Shown: positions 10,265-22,609, counted from the stretch's first letter. The stretch is DNA of 64,000 bases from Pachyseris speciosa (GCA_016490735.1 JAEMWC010000212.1:889501-953500), one strand, 5' to 3'. Numbers and translations are program-made. The notes: generated from the sequence alone by a model not told the origin.

Positions 10265-11577
10265 GAAAATGGGGAAGTGGGTGACAAAGTGCTCAACTGT
10301 AGCAACTTTGTTGGAAGCGACAGATTCTTGGGAATATAATATTGATAACGGGAAAATCAATGGAGTCATTTTTCTAGATTTGAAAAAAGCTTTTGACACT
10401 GTTGATTATCACATCCTTCTATCGAAACTAAACTATTATGGTATACACGGCAAATCTTTCAAATGGTTTCAGTCATATTTAGAAACCACACACAAAAATG
10501 CTCTGTGAACGGGTCGCTATCCAATAGTTGCTCATTGACATGCGCGGTGTCCCTCAAGTGACCATCCTCAGTCCATTATTGTTTAAAATTATTATATATC
10601 AACGATCTTCCAAATTGCTTATCAAAAACCGAGAATGTACGCTGACGACACGCACCTCACATATGCGGGCAGCAATCTTGAGAATGTTCAGTTTTGTCTA
10701 AATGAAGACGTTTTCAACTGGCTGCAAGGGAACAAACTCACATTGAACATGACCAAAACCGAATTCATGCTAATAGGGTCGAGGCAGAGACTGAATACTC
10801 TCACAGCTTTACCAACAATTAGAATGAACAATACTCAAGTGAGCCACGTTACAGCTACAAAACCGCTTGGTGTAATAATAGACGATAAACTCGATTGGCA
10901 TAGTCACATCGCAAAATTAACGAAAAAGATCGCCTCTGGTATCGGGGCCCTAAAGCGAATTAGGCACCTGATCCCAGCATCAACCTTACATCTTATTTAC
11001 CAAGCTTTAGTAAAATCTCACTTTGATTACTGTGACATTGTTTGGGGTAACTGTGGGAAAACGCTACGAGACGAACTGCAAAAATTGCAGAATAGAGCAG
11101 CCCGTGTGTTGACATTCTCTAACTATGATGCTGAGTCAACTGAGCTACTCTAGTTTTTAGGGTGGAAAAATCTTGCACGCCAGCAGGAAATTCATAAAGC
11201 CACCATGATGTTAGATGTCTGCACGGGCCAGCTCCAGAGTATCTGTATTCAAAGTTTACGTGGCGTGACTCTGCTTATGACCTCAGGGACTCTGAAAATA
11301 AGCTCAATGTTCCATTACCGCGCACTAATTATTACCGAAAAAGCTTTAGCTACAATGGCACCAAATTATGGAACAGTCTACCATGCGATGTAAGGAACAC
11401 AGAGTCTCTGGGGGTATTTAAACGTAAGATCAATGACATTTTTTAAGTCTACGCACGGCATTCACGGAAAACAGCTTTTAGTTTGAATTTTAAATATTTT
11501 AGTGTATGTGATATGTATTTTTATGGGCTGATGAATTGATCGTGTTTAAATAAAGATTATCGTATCGTATCGTAAGA
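10265..11577 (+). mobile_element. 5'-truncated LINE with reverse transcriptase
   Basis: The plus strand encodes the core and C-terminus of a LINE reverse transcriptase. In order: VIFLDLKKAFDTVDYHILLS (fingers/palm), FKWFQSYLE, a frameshifted GVPQ block, MYADDTHLTYAG with the catalytic YADD, KPLGVIIDDKLDWHSHI, and KSHFDYCDIVWGNCGKTL. A frameshift or stop at 10500-10640 and another near 11150 kill it. The tail encodes SYNGTKLWNSLPCDVRN, and the element ends with an AATAAA and a (TATCG)n run at 11560-11575, typical of L2/CR1-like LINE 3' ends. No endonuclease domain remains. Confidence 0.85.
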
Positions 11578-11589
11578 AAAACTTACCAC

Positions 11590-11830
11590 CAGGGTGGTGC
11601 CACACCAGTATGGAGGAGGGAGTTGGACCTCCTACCAGGGCCATGTGACCATTCCTGGTAGAGAGAAGGGCCTCCTCTCCGATTGGAGGGAGCTGGGCCT
11701 CCACTAAGCTAGATGGAAGGTGCACAGATCGATATAGAGGAGGAGGGAGTTGGCCTCCCCTCTGGGTCGGCTGTGACCAATCATGGGCCTCCCTAGGATC
11801 CCCACTAACCTATATGTATAAAACAGGAGT
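11590..11830. repeat. GC-rich imperfect repeats beside a TATA-like word
   Basis: Right after the LINE tail are three or four diverged copies of a unit like ggaggagggagttggacctcc, then ctatatgtataaaac at 11809-11823. This could be part of an LTR or a promoter of another repeat; I found no matching second LTR. Confidence 0.35.
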
Positions 11831-12344
11831 ACAAAATGTCGAGTCTATGGGGGCAAAAGTGTGACGAGAGGAGCACTTCATCCCCATTCCCGGCTTTATT
11901 GAAAACACGCAACTGTCTTCACACTAGAAGTACAAGATAGAGACAACCGAAATTAACTAAAATAGATTCCACAGCCTTACATCAGGTTGAAAAGCTAAAC
12001 TGCAAGGCGCAACGTGTTGACATAAAAGGTGCATTTGACTATAGAGTAGGCTGTAGACTTCGCTACACAAATTATTGTCTGATACAAAGATTTTAAATAC
12101 ACCTATATAATTATATAAACTTAGATATGCATATATCATTATTGATTGTTGACAACATGTTACATGTAAGTGTTTGAGAAGTCCTATGTCCAGTGATAAA
12201 ATAAAAGTAGAATACAATGGGTGGGATGGAAGGGGAATTGAAAAGAAAAACTTACAAGATATTGTTGTCCGCTCGTGAGAAAACAGAATGAACGAAGCAC
12301 ATGTAAAGCGAGCAAAGGAACCTAAAGGAGTGTCACGCGATTAG

Positions 12345-12366
12345 TAAAAAAAAAAAAAAAAAAAAA
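12345..12366. repeat. Poly(A) run
   Basis: About 22 adenines, possibly the tail of a retroposed sequence. Confidence 0.85.
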
Positions 12367-12497
12367 ATTGGAAGAATGGGATGGCACGTGAAAATCACTG
12401 GACAGAGTACAAAGCTCAAACAAGAGTCGTTGATTAACTAAAATTTATTTCTGGTCATCAATAAATTGTGATTAGTAGCTCGTAACAAGAGGTTATA

Positions 12498-13733
12498 TTA
12501 AGCCTTACCTTTCCGAGAGCTCTCCGCTTCAATGGACCGCTTCATACTCTTGAAGTCCACCTTGATTTCCTTAACGTCAGATCCGACATCAGCTAGCTCC
12601 GTTTTCACATGTTTTACTCGTGATCCGACACCTGTTAGAGCTGATTTTACTTCAGATCCGACATCTTTTACGGCGGTTTTTACGTTTTCTACTCCTGCCT
12701 TGACATTCTCCAGGCCTCTTCTCACATCTTTTACTTCTATTCCGACATCTGTTAGAGCTGAGTTTATTTCAGATCCGACATCTTTGAAAGCGGTTTTTAT
12801 GTCTTCTATGTTTGAGCGAACGTTTTCTAGGCCTGTTTTCACAGCTTTCACTTCTGACCCGACATCTGTTAGAGCGCTTTTTACCTCAAATTTGACATCT
12901 TTTAGGGTGGTTTTTACGTCGTCTACGTCTGAACCGACGTTTTTTATGCCTTTTTGCACACCTTTTACCTTAGATACGACATGTCCTATGTCTGACCTGA
13001 GATTTCCCACCCCTGCTTTTACATCTGATGAAACATCTTTCACTCCCAACTCAATTTCGTCAAGATGATCTTTGATTTGCTTAAATTTAATCGCAGCATC
13101 TTTCTCTCTCTTCAGCTCGTCCTCCAGTTTTGCAACCCTACCAGTGGGAAAGTCGTCATCTGCCAGGTTTCCTATGTCATCAATATTAGTTTTGTCTTGA
13201 CCAAGAGCATCAAAAGCATCTTTCGCCAGCAAAAGGTATTGTTCGAAGGTTGTCTTGTCAAATGTTCTCGTACTGCACTGGTGGCATAGAGTGTTTCGTA
13301 GCAAGCGAAGCTGGTCCAACGCCAACGCGAAAGTCTGAGCTTGATCTGCACTGGGGCTTACAACGGAACGATGAAATGCTCCACTTATTAAACCACAAGG
13401 TTTCACATAAAGCTTGTCCAATATGCTCAAATGTCCACTCTTATCTGGTATGGCAAAACTTTGAGCAAAGAGAGTGGCTGACAACAGAGATGTACAGTCC
13501 CAGTCTTTTAAGGGTTTGTTCAGACTTGGTACCTTTTTCACTCCACCCTCCTTAGTTAGGAACCAGTTAAGAACTGCCACAGAATCATCCCACTTCTGAC
13601 AGCCATATCTCGGGACGACTAAGTTGTCCCACATGTATACGAACACTTTGCGTAAGGCGACCGGAAATTCATCAAGTACAATAGCGGAGAACTTGAAAAA
13701 GTTAAGTTGTTCGGAAGAGAATGTTGTCATCAT
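12498..13733 (-). CDS. HEPN (DZIP3-like) domain protein with repetitive coiled coil, 5' exon
   Basis: This 411-residue open frame starts SSEQLNFFKFSAIVLDEFPV and continues with a helical domain I match to the HEPN domain found in DZIP3-like proteins of corals and molluscs. The signature RNTLCH (about residues 155-160) fits the HEPN Rx4H motif; HEPN domains are often RNA-binding or RNA-cleaving modules in immunity proteins. From about residue 205 to the end the sequence is a coiled coil of repeating VGSEVKSALTDVGSEVKAVK-like segments of roughly 33 residues. The last codons run into a good donor (gaaag|gtaagg at about 12506), so more exons should follow on the minus strand. None was found before the LINE at 11.58 kb. 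No stop interrupts the frame. Confidence 0.75.
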   Translation of the reverse strand: MMTTFSSEQLNFFKFSAIVLDEFPVALRKVFVYMWDNLVVPRYGCQKWDDSVAVLNWFLTKEGGVKKVPSLNKPLKDWDCTSLLSATLFAQSFAIPDKSGHLSILDKLYVKPCGLISGAFHRSVVSPSADQAQTFALALDQLRLLRNTLCHQCSTRTFDKTTFEQYLLLAKDAFDALGQDKTNIDDIGNLADDDFPTGRVAKLEDELKREKDAAIKFKQIKDHLDEIELGVKDVSSDVKAGVGNLRSDIGHVVSKVKGVQKGIKNVGSDVDDVKTTLKDVKFEVKSALTDVGSEVKAVKTGLENVRSNIEDIKTAFKDVGSEINSALTDVGIEVKDVRRGLENVKAGVENVKTAVKDVGSEVKSALTGVGSRVKHVKTELADVGSDVKEIKVDFKSMKRSIEAESSRKGKA

Positions 13734-13989
13734 CAGGAAAAGAAAGGTTACTCAGTCAAGCAAATTGTGTGTGTGCACCTGCAAAAAAATGCAAACTTTC
13801 TGTTTGTGGAGGTTGACGCAAATTAAAGGGAAAAAAGACAAGAGAGGTAGCCATTCTCTTAATGATCTCTCTCAGCAAAGCTATGTATGGCAGCTGGCGA
13901 TGACACCCTAAGAAATTAGAATCTGGCATTGGACAAGAATTTACTTGAAGAAAAGAATTATCATCACCTTTGGAAAAAAACTATATCTA

Positions 13990-14940
13990 ATCTCATATAT
14001 TTGTTAAAAACCTGGAGGAATTTAATTTAAGTTATGTTTATCGTTAAATTCAAAAGTATCTATTTATTTGGGAATTTTACATAATCAAACAAAGCCAAGA
14101 GAAAAAGCTGAGAAAGTTTATTAGAGAGTAAAAGGGAGCATTACAGCAGCAATCATAGATTATGAGAGTAAGTTTTAAAGTAAGTTTGACGTAAGGACAG
14201 GGAAGACACCTTAAAAAGAAACCTTAAATGAAATGTCATCTCAATACCATCATGACCTTATACTTGTAACTCTCCAGAAAACAATCACTGAAACGCCCAT
14301 TACAATCTTCATAGTCATGTCTTTGTTACTGTTAGTCTTTGTTACTGTTAACTGCGGTAATGTAGTTCAAAAGGTGTGCAAAAAGATTTTTTGATGACTT
14401 TTGTGCAATGTTTTTGCTCATGAGAAAATTAAGGCCGTATCTCAGTGTGAAAGCAGATTCATAATCAATTCAAGCTAAGCTGTGTTTTGCTTGTCCCAGG
14501 CCACAGTGAGTATTTGGGGCATTTTGGGGCCTTCATTTTTCTCATGTAATTTTTTAATGGTGGAGTGGCCCATCAGGGTGTTAATTGCCCGGCTTTGCCC
14601 GTCTTTGTCAAAAATTATGCCCAAATGTTTTTGGCAAGCTTTTGCTGACGTTTTAATTTTAAGTTTTGTCTTTCAATTAATAATGAACTATAATTAACCT
14701 GTTCTGATCATGAACTAGGGTCAGATATATTATGCCGGCATAATTTTGGGCGTAATGGTATCAGGGGTCAGAGCATCGCGCATAATGTTGGCATATTGGC
14801 TAAAATCTTAAGCATTAAACGTCTCAAGCTCCAGTTCTACTTCTTTTATGATGAAGTTTCAGCATGTTATCGATATAGGAGGGGGGGCCAAGGGTGGTCT
14901 TGTCACGAAGTCAAGATAGTAAATTTTCGATTTGACAAAT
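13990..14940. other. No gene recognised
   Basis: AT-rich sequence without a convincing exon. One 21-bp word is repeated in tandem at about 14323-14352 (ctttgttactgttagtctttgttactgttaac). Confidence 0.4.
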
Positions 14941-14949
14941 CACGACTCA

Positions 14950-15185
14950 AGTGTTAAATTCACTAAGGTCACGGAAAAAATCTAATCACAATGCAGTGAA
15001 ATTCAGCTACGAACTCAACTTTAGATATTCACGATTTATTTCTTATCGATTCACGATTCACAGCCAAGGACTTTTGCATTTCACGCCTCACAGAATACAC
15101 TTCGACCACGATTCACGGAACAGTTTTTTATCAAATCACGATTCACAGAGCACAAAAAAACCGGATCACGGCGTCACGAAAATAC
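14950..15185. repeat. Degenerate tcacgattcac repeats
   Basis: Variants of the word tcacgattcac, such as aatcacgattcacag, recur several times. The plus-strand open frame across them looks like translated repeat rather than protein. Confidence 0.45.
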
Positions 15186-15187
15186 CC

Positions 15188-15515
15188 TGCATGTTTGACC
15201 GTTTAGCCACCTCTCTCAACATTGCATTTAAATGGTTTTCCACGTTTGATCTAGATCAAACATTTTCATCCAACATTTCGCGTTACGGACAAATGCTTAA
15301 TCGTTTAGCCACCCGAACCATCAAACCGTTCATAGCCGGTAAAAGGCAACCAAATGAACCACACGACGTCGAAATTCAGCGATAATACGCAAAAAATCGT
15401 TCTGTGTACTCACTCTGTCTAGTATTATGTGGAACCGTTGTTTGTGCGGTTAGCCACCCAAAGTTATGTTTGACAAACACGATGTTGGATGAAAATGTTT
15501 GATCGTTTAGTTTGG
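15188..15515. repeat. Inverted-repeat element, member of a dispersed family
   Basis: The left part has gtttagccacctctctcaac and gatcaaacattttcatccaac; the right part has the complement, gttggatgaaaatgtttgatc. The same words occur in opposite order at 31323-31432. This looks like a small non-autonomous DNA element. Its exact ends and target duplication are not clear. Confidence 0.5.
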
Positions 15516-15575
15516 TTGATCCTTAATTTTACGCCGAGGCTTAGCTTGATCCTTAATTTTACGAGGACTCATTGC

Positions 15576-16484
15576 GATTACGTGTTAATAAGATAAGGGA
15601 AAAAGTTTCTTAACGCTGTTGAGGCCAAGCGGAGTAAAAACACTCGCTCGCTTGCAAGCAAAACAAACAATTCAACAATTTTCTTGCGTCGAAACGAATA
15701 GAGATGATTGTTATTTATATCCAGTCGAGAGAAAAACACAAGTATCATTCCTGAAGAAAAAAGTAACAACGATTAAACCAACTGTTAAGCCTCTATTTAT
15801 TTAATTCACCTGTGTTGTAGAATTTCCACCACTTGGAAATACGTATCCAGTTTAGTAAAAACACGCATCTTCAAAAATAGCAAGCGGTTTGTCGAAAGGA
15901 ATAACTTCTTCCACTAAGTTTGAGCTTCTCGTTCCTTCCATTAATGCCGGTGAACTGTTAAGTGACCTCTTTTGGTGAGCTGCAAGATGCCGCGCTAACT
16001 GAGTCAAAGCCCTTGAAGCTTGAAGCCCTTTGTTTTTCAACCACATAATCCGGGCGCCATGCATATGGATCCAAATTTTAAGCTTTTCCTGAGAAAAATA
16101 TTTTGCTGTTCCTTTTTATCACTTGAAATTCACCTTCCGGAGTATCTTTAAACTAGTTCATGATTTTTATGCTTTTTACGGGAAGAACTTCGAAAAAAGA
16201 TGAAGTTGTTTTCCTCAAAAAGAAGAAACCAACTGAGAATGTGAAATGTCGAGCCGCAGAAACCTCGCGAAAAACTTAGCCTAGACTAGACATTAATAAC
16301 CATCATTTCTACTCGTTTTGGATGCAAAGAAGTACTTAAATTTTTTGTTTGTTATGTTGTTTTGCTCGCAAGCGAGCGAGCGAGCGAGCGAGTGTATTTT
16401 TACTGCGCTTGGCTGACTGTTTTTCAACGTCTGTGCCTCACCAGCGTTAAGAAACTTTTGCCCTTGTCTTATTAACACGTAATC
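15576..16484. mobile_element. Long-inverted-repeat DNA element with internal ORF
   Basis: Both ends carry gattacgtgttaataaga in inverted orientation, then cccttatc/cccttgtc, gtttcttaacgctg and a ctcgctcgcttgc block, so the inverted repeats run to about 200 bp with indels. Between them lies a minus-strand ORF (15852-16064). The right side has a (GCGA)n run at 16368-16391. A related element sits at the window end (63460-63925) with the same outer word and ORF. The superfamily is not identified and no clear target duplication was seen. Confidence 0.55.
15852..16064 (-). CDS. Short ORF shared with 63.5 kb element
   Basis: The 70-residue frame starts MHGARIMWLKNKGLQ and contains AAHQKRSLNSSPAL, GTRSSNLVEEV and AIFEDACFY. 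It aligns with the frame at 63465-63674 (HGAR...WLKNK...AAHQKGSQKS...GTSSSNL...EV...FTDTCF). Homology also extends a few residues upstream (KxWIxxHGAR). Indels between the copies are multiples of three as far as I can see. I do not recognise the family. Confidence 0.4.
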   Translation of the reverse strand: MHGARIMWLKNKGLQASRALTQLARHLAAHQKRSLNSSPALMEGTRSSNLVEEVIPFDKPLAIFEDACFY

Positions 16485-16499
16485 ACATAACTTCAAAAC

Positions 16500-18800
16500 T
16501 AATTTGCATAACCTCAAAACTATCATATTGGCCTGTGTGTAATATATATTGGCCTGTGTAATTTGTTCGCAATCATAACCTCATTCTGTTAAAAAAAAAA
16601 AAACAGTGCTGAAATACGTTTCTTTGTTGCCTTTCGGCATTAAACGGGAGAAGAGAAAACATTGGTGCTTTGCTGTCCACAGTTACTGTTTCCGGCGCAG
16701 TATTTTTACCACGCTACTATTTCTCCAACGTATGAAAGGAGCATTGGAGCCACAGGTTGCTGTTTCTGTTCCTGTTTCTGTTTATTGATATTCAGGTAAG
16801 AGTTACAAAATAAATAAATAAAAAATAAAAATAAAAAATTATACATAAACACTCATATCAACTTCCTCTGCTCGTATATAGCTTAGCTAATCGAGGCGGG
16901 CAGAGGAAAACAAACATAAGGTGATTCAGTAGGAAGAGATTAAGAAAAGGAAAGAAATGGAAAGGAGAAGGAAGATAAATCTATATAATCGATACAAAAA
17001 AGATGAACTAGAATTATTACCATTCAACTTTACAAAATCACAAGCTTATATTAGATTTCATGACATCTTGCTTAATTTAGTAACTAAAGTAGGTGTGTCA
17101 ACATAAGTATCCTCTGATTGCAAAATACGTAAAAGGAGCTGATGTGGAGAAACCATAAATTTGTGCTTTTGTTTGTTTTCACGGCACTTGTTATAGTTCT
17201 TGGGGTAGTTTTGTGAACTGATCTAGTTAGGCATAAGCATGTTGTGGTCTTCCGGCGAGATCCGAGTGTTAGATGTTGCACATTTAGCCTGTGCTATATA
17301 TGAGTTGCTGGGTCAAGTTCTTCTGGTCACGCTGTTATTGTGCCACATTTGCATTTAACGCTTTCATTAGCAGGCGAAATCGTTCTAATTTGAAGCCGAA
17401 ATCGTTCTAATTTGAAGCCTTCCACTAAACATGGCCAAACATTGAGATAAGAGAAAGCTAAATAAGACTCTATTCAGGCTTGACATTTGTTTGTAAGGGA
17501 TAATATGAGAGCTGATGAGAGCTCTGCAGATCACGGGTAGTGTAGAAATCGTTTCATTAAATAAATGCTTCAAAACTAAAATAATCTTCTCATTTTTATA
17601 CAATCACCAGAACTGTCCTGTCTTCGCGATCTTAATGCCGTAACTGAACGTGAAATGTTAATAATCTCAATCACTCAGTGTACAGAGCCCACATGCGGCT
17701 CAATCAAATCACGTGCCAGTAATTTGCTTTCATGGCATAAATCTTTTGCACAACCGGCTGTGAATCAAACTGATACCAAAACGTTGAACATCGATAAATA
17801 TTTAAACAATATAATCCAAAAAATAGAAAACCATGGACAAATATTGAGGTCTTTTCTTCAGCTTCCCCTGCAATGATCGATTGAAATCTATGTGTATCGT
17901 CCTGGTAATCCACCGAACGGGCCTTCGTCATCGTAATGGAACGCAAAAGAATTATTCTGGTGACTTCTAACTTCACTCCCTTTGAGGATGAATTATTGGA
18001 AATCAGCTTTTTATTTCCACTACCTGACTGTTGCAATGCCATGTAAAAAGCTCAAATAAGTATTATAAGCTCGAACGGCTCATTTCATAAATATTCTTGA
18101 GAAGCATTTAGCTGTTGCTGAACGAGTCGAGAAGAATTGAAAGTTTCTCTCAACTGAACAAAACAAAAATCAGGGAGCAAAGCAACCAGTTTATTGACTA
18201 TGTTTGACTCACCTTTGGGCCAAAACTCTTGCTGCTTCTGCCAAAGGCAAGACGGTGATCTGAAAATATTCTGTATTCGACGAAATAAGGGAAGGTCTCT
18301 AGCAAGATAAAGTCATGTGATCAATCCCTTTGGAAACTTCCGGGTCACGTAATGTATAAAGTCAAGACACCATGCACAGAGAGTTCACTTGTCTTCCGCT
18401 CATTCGCACCGGTTTATATTACTGACAAACTGTTTAATCCGTTATCGATTCAGCATCATTCTAACGGAAGACACGTTAATAAGACACGTTATTTGGGGGC
18501 GGGTTGATTATACAAATAAAATAGACAAATGGTTGGATTATCTGTAATAGTAGTCATATAATGGCGGCAAGAATTAAAAATTAAAATTAACATAAAAAAT
18601 TAAAAAACAGCAAGCAAATTACGAAGTTTTTATGTGGCATTTTATTTAACTGTAGGAACTAGAAGCATTTTTTGAGTAACTGTTGCTTCAACTGCCTTCG
18701 ATGAAGAAGGCATGTCAGTCTAAAACCAAAACAGAAAATAAATGTCATCATTGTAGTCTGTTTTGAAAATGTGGTATTTTGGATGCAGTCCAAAATGTTC
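16500..18800. other. No gene recognised; weak exon candidates
   Basis: The 112-residue minus-strand frame at 17704-18042 (starts MALQQSGSGNKKLISNNSSS) could be an exon. A donor-like ccaaag|gtgagtc lies at 18218 with an open stretch behind it, so a small minus-strand gene is possible. There is no family match. A (AAATA)n-like stretch lies at 16805-16840. Confidence 0.25.
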
Positions 18801-19550
18801 ACTTAACTTTCCCATGAAAATACCTGATGAAGATAGGGAGGTGTTCCCCTGTTAAGGTGCCCTGCAAACTGAACGATCAGAATATTAATAAAAAAATATA
18901 TGTAGCCATGCCAAGAGAAAAAGTGGCCACTGAAATTGACTGTCCCTATAAGGTGAAAATTATGATCCACAGGGCCAAAGCCTTTCAATTTAATTTTAAA
19001 TATGTAACATTTTCCATAGGAAAAAAAATGTATGTAGCCATGCTAAGAGAAAAAAAATACCCAAAAAATACCCAACCTCTACCCCCCCCCCCCAACCTCA
19101 ACACTTTCAAACAAATCAAACAAATGATCTAAAGACCGTTTGTCTTATGTTTGAGGGGGATGGAGCGATCGAAGCCGAAAAGACTTGAAAGTATAGCTAA
19201 GCTGACTGGCGCACAAAATAGCTCATTCGCCCCTACAAAATCTGCTGGGATGCCAATTGACTTTCCCAAGATCTGTCATGCAACGACCATCTCTCTTCAA
19301 TCTGTATTAGGAGTGCGTGCTGAGTGACTAATATGGTCGACTTAAATTCGTGCAAACATCTTTGAGCCATGTAAAACAACCCCGTTCTCAGCGTCTTTCA
19401 GCTCTCCTTTTGCCGATAGTGAGAATGACAAGGACGGTAAGAGAAGAAACCCTACCCGTTTTTTACGGGTAGGTAAAGGAGGCAGCAGACTGAATATTGA
19501 GTCTCTGGCCTTTAAATTTGCTGTGGTAATTTATTCCAATTGTGACCTCC

Positions 19551-19586
<36 letters not shown>

Positions 19587-22080
19587 ACGGAAGCCACGTC
19601 TTCTTCATCTTCTGCTAACTGCGGGCTACAAAGCCAATGTTGTTGTTGCCGTTGTGAGATTATTATAGGTTGTCTGTGTTTACCTAACATATAGGCCTCG
19701 TGCACGTTGTAGTCTTGGTGAAGCAGACATCCAGTCATTATCTTTGCTTAGAAACACTTAACATTGAAAGAAATTTTTCAATGAGACTTCGGCAGCAACT
19801 TTTGCTTATTTTGAGCAACTATAAGGAATCTTTTTTGAGTAATTTTTCCGCGCTTTACTAGTACAATCTGGTTAGGGCTACTTGCCACCTCTATTTGGTT
19901 GAACTGATCGGGGATTCTTCAAAACAAAACCTGAAACAATATACAATGGGTTTGGGGAGTGTGAGAGGCCACCGCGATTAATTAAAAATGTTTCAAAAAT
20001 AGGACTTCAAACCACCAGTTTCGTTAATCCTTCCGTCATCTTCTTCAGAAACCCTTTTCTGAGCTAGAAGCAGAAGAGGCACCAACAAGAGCTCTTTCAT
20101 GCTACAATTGATGGCTATTATGGAAATCTAGGTACTAGTCGGTACACGTGCGTTGGTTTTCGGTAAGCACGTAAGCACTGAGTGTCTTTCGTCGATGTAT
20201 CCAGTTGATATGCAGGCAAGTATCTAGGAAAGGAATTTGGTGTCCAGGTGCCGAATTGAATGCGTTAATCGAACGAGCTGAGACGTATCAAGAAGAGCGG
20301 GAAAATTCGAAAACAATAGGTATTGTTAACGAGTGTCGTAAAGACCATAAAAGATCATTTTGAACTAATCCCATGAGCGGTGAAAACAATAGTATCTTAA
20401 GAGGCAGTCCCGCTAAGAGCGGTAATCTCGACTTGGCGACCAAAAAAAGTTTTCCTTTATTTTTAGACTATGAAAAGGGTTTGGTACACATGTTTAAAAA
20501 ATGTAATAATTCTATAATTCTTTATTTTTGCGCCGCCACAAGTCCAAATTGAAATTTGGTTCACCTGCCCAAACTGATAGCGATCGAAAGTATAAATTTC
20601 ACAGATTTTGTCAAGTGCGCTCTGACTTTAAAAATTCAGCTCACTGAATTCTATTTTGCTTCAAGTTACAAGGTGTATTCAGTTAGTTCACAGACAAAAC
20701 ATGGAAACTTAAAAAAAAAATTTACGCATTTCAGAGTGATTAGAAGACACCGTTCTCTAGAGCCTTAATTTGCATATCGAAAATTAACCAAATTAAAGGA
20801 AAGAAATCTCAAAAGTTTGGTCTAATTCGTGATTAAAAAAAATCACACCAAAGCAAAGTCTATACTCCAATGAACTGGTGTATTGCTTCAAGCCGGCGGG
20901 TATCATCTTAGCGTCCACACACCAAGAAGTCAAAATTGACGAAAATCCACGTGTTTACATTATTATCGTTGGTGCCAAGCTCGTTTGCATAATTCTAAAA
21001 TTAGCGAAAAGATAGTTTTTTACCCTTCAGATTCTTTCACTGGCCTTCTAAACAATGGGTCTTAAAAGTAAATGTCTGTAAGGATCGAAGAAATGACGGA
21101 AACAGCTCAAAAATCGGTTTGGCTCATACATTTTATATTGGTAGCCACTAGTACCACACATTTGAAAATGAAGTTTATTTATTCAAATATTCGTTAATTT
21201 GGGAGAAATTAATTTAAATCAGTTAACGGTATTTTTCGTCAGCAAAACCCCTCAAAATTCCCAATATTCATGACCTTAGCAACTCAGCTAATCGCAAAGT
21301 TTGATCCTTTTCCACGCAATTCCAACTTGATTGAACCTTCTTTAGATTATTGATTTAAGAAACAGTTGATTTTCTTTTCGAATAAATAAAATACGATTTT
21401 TTCGCCAAGCGTATCCACACCTCGTCTGAAACGTGTACCGTAGGACCCAAAACAAACACGCCGTAAATGGCCGTGGTACGCCACGAATCTCTCCAGAAAA
21501 TCTTTTGAGAGACATTGACGAATTGTTTTAACTTTCTACCGTTTCAAATTTTTGGGATCCTCCACGGTTTTGCGACAAAAAGTCTCGAAAGTTAGCAAAT
21601 TTTTACTATCCGCCATTTTGAAATATACATGTCAATTGTGTGACAGATTACCGCCGTAGCAAATCTGTCCTCGGAAGAGCTCTTTTCTTTAAGTTGCAAA
21701 TGTGAATCACCTTTCTTGTTCTTTTCACAACTGAAATCAAAAGCCACATTGAGATATAATGGAAATAATCAATTTTATCAAAAATAGAAATCCGAAAGAA
21801 GAGCTCGCAATAGGTTTTATTAGGGTTTTAATTGTATTTTCAACTTAAAATACAGGGTTTTTCAATGAAAATCGCTTTTGCAAGCCCAATCAGAGTCATT
21901 TTGAGTAGAAAACAGCTTTGCCTTTCCTAATAAATGGGCATTTTTTAATGTAAACAACCTTTTCAACCTAAAAAAAAGCTTTCCGGGTATTTCGACCCCC
22001 GAGGGCCGCACCCCCTGGCGACACCTGTTCTACGTTGCCATCCCAAGAGGCTGCCCGTTGGAGCAAAGATGAATGCTCCT
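18801..22080. other. No gene recognised
   Basis: The DNA is AT-rich. A poly(C) run lies at 19083-19093 and a ~30-bp poly(A) run at 19556-19584. I found no transposon ends and no protein-like frame. Confidence 0.4.
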
Positions 22081-22082
22081 TT

Positions 22083-22112
22083 TCTCGTCTTTATTTAGGG
22101 TTAGGGTTAGGG
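22083..22112. repeat. Short interstitial telomere-like repeat
   Basis: Three consecutive ttaggg units occur here, matching the metazoan telomere unit. More degenerate telomere-like words lie at 23440-23605. Confidence 0.7.
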
Positions 22113-22189
22113 TGTGTACGTTTCTCACATCTTAGTGAGGGCTGAATTGCGCTGTGTAGTGGCCCGGAAGAAAAAAAAAAGGCGAAAAT

Positions 22190-22550
22190 GGGCAACTCAT
22201 TAACTATTCCACCTCTCTAAACTCAGACTGTCTCTGGGTAGCTGCGCGAGCACTGGTACCTAGTACCCGCCAGCAAATTTGACCTACAAGGAAAACAAGG
22301 TAAAAAAAGGCCAGCTCATTAACTATTTCACCGCTGTAGACTCGGACTGTCCCTGGGCAGCCGCGCGGGCACTGGTATCCAGAACCCCGCCCGCAACGTG
22401 GAGACAGAAGGAAAACAAGGTGAAACAAAGAACAACTCATTCACCATTCCGTGTCTGTAACCTCGGACTGTGCCTGGGGAAGACGCGCAGGGAGTGGGAC
22501 CAAGGACCCTGCCCGCAAAGGCTCTCGCAAAGGGGCGTTCTTTCGGTGAC
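22190..22550. repeat. Three diverged ~120-bp tandem repeats
   Basis: The word [a/g]actcattaac recurs at about 22193, 22313 and 22434. Each is followed by an actcggactgtcctggg-type word, gcgcg[a/g]gcactgg, a cccgc word and ggaaaacaaggt. The period is 118-121 bp. GC content is well above the surroundings. The several overlapping open frames on both strands are composition effects. Confidence 0.7.
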
Positions 22551-22609
22551 AACAACGCAAAAAGGCTCCTCAGTGAGGCAAAAAAGTGCCTTTTCGGAAG
22601 GAGCAGTTT

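Noticed and set aside
12532..13068. 178-codon plus-strand frame opposite the HEPN exon
   Set aside because: Shadow of the repetitive coiled-coil coding sequence on the minus strand (Thr/Ser/Phe-rich repeats).
14951..15385. 144-codon plus-strand frame
   Set aside because: Consists of translated tcacgattcac repeats and an inverted-repeat element; not a gene.
22083..22112. True chromosome end
   Set aside because: Only three ttaggg units with ordinary sequence on both sides; interstitial.
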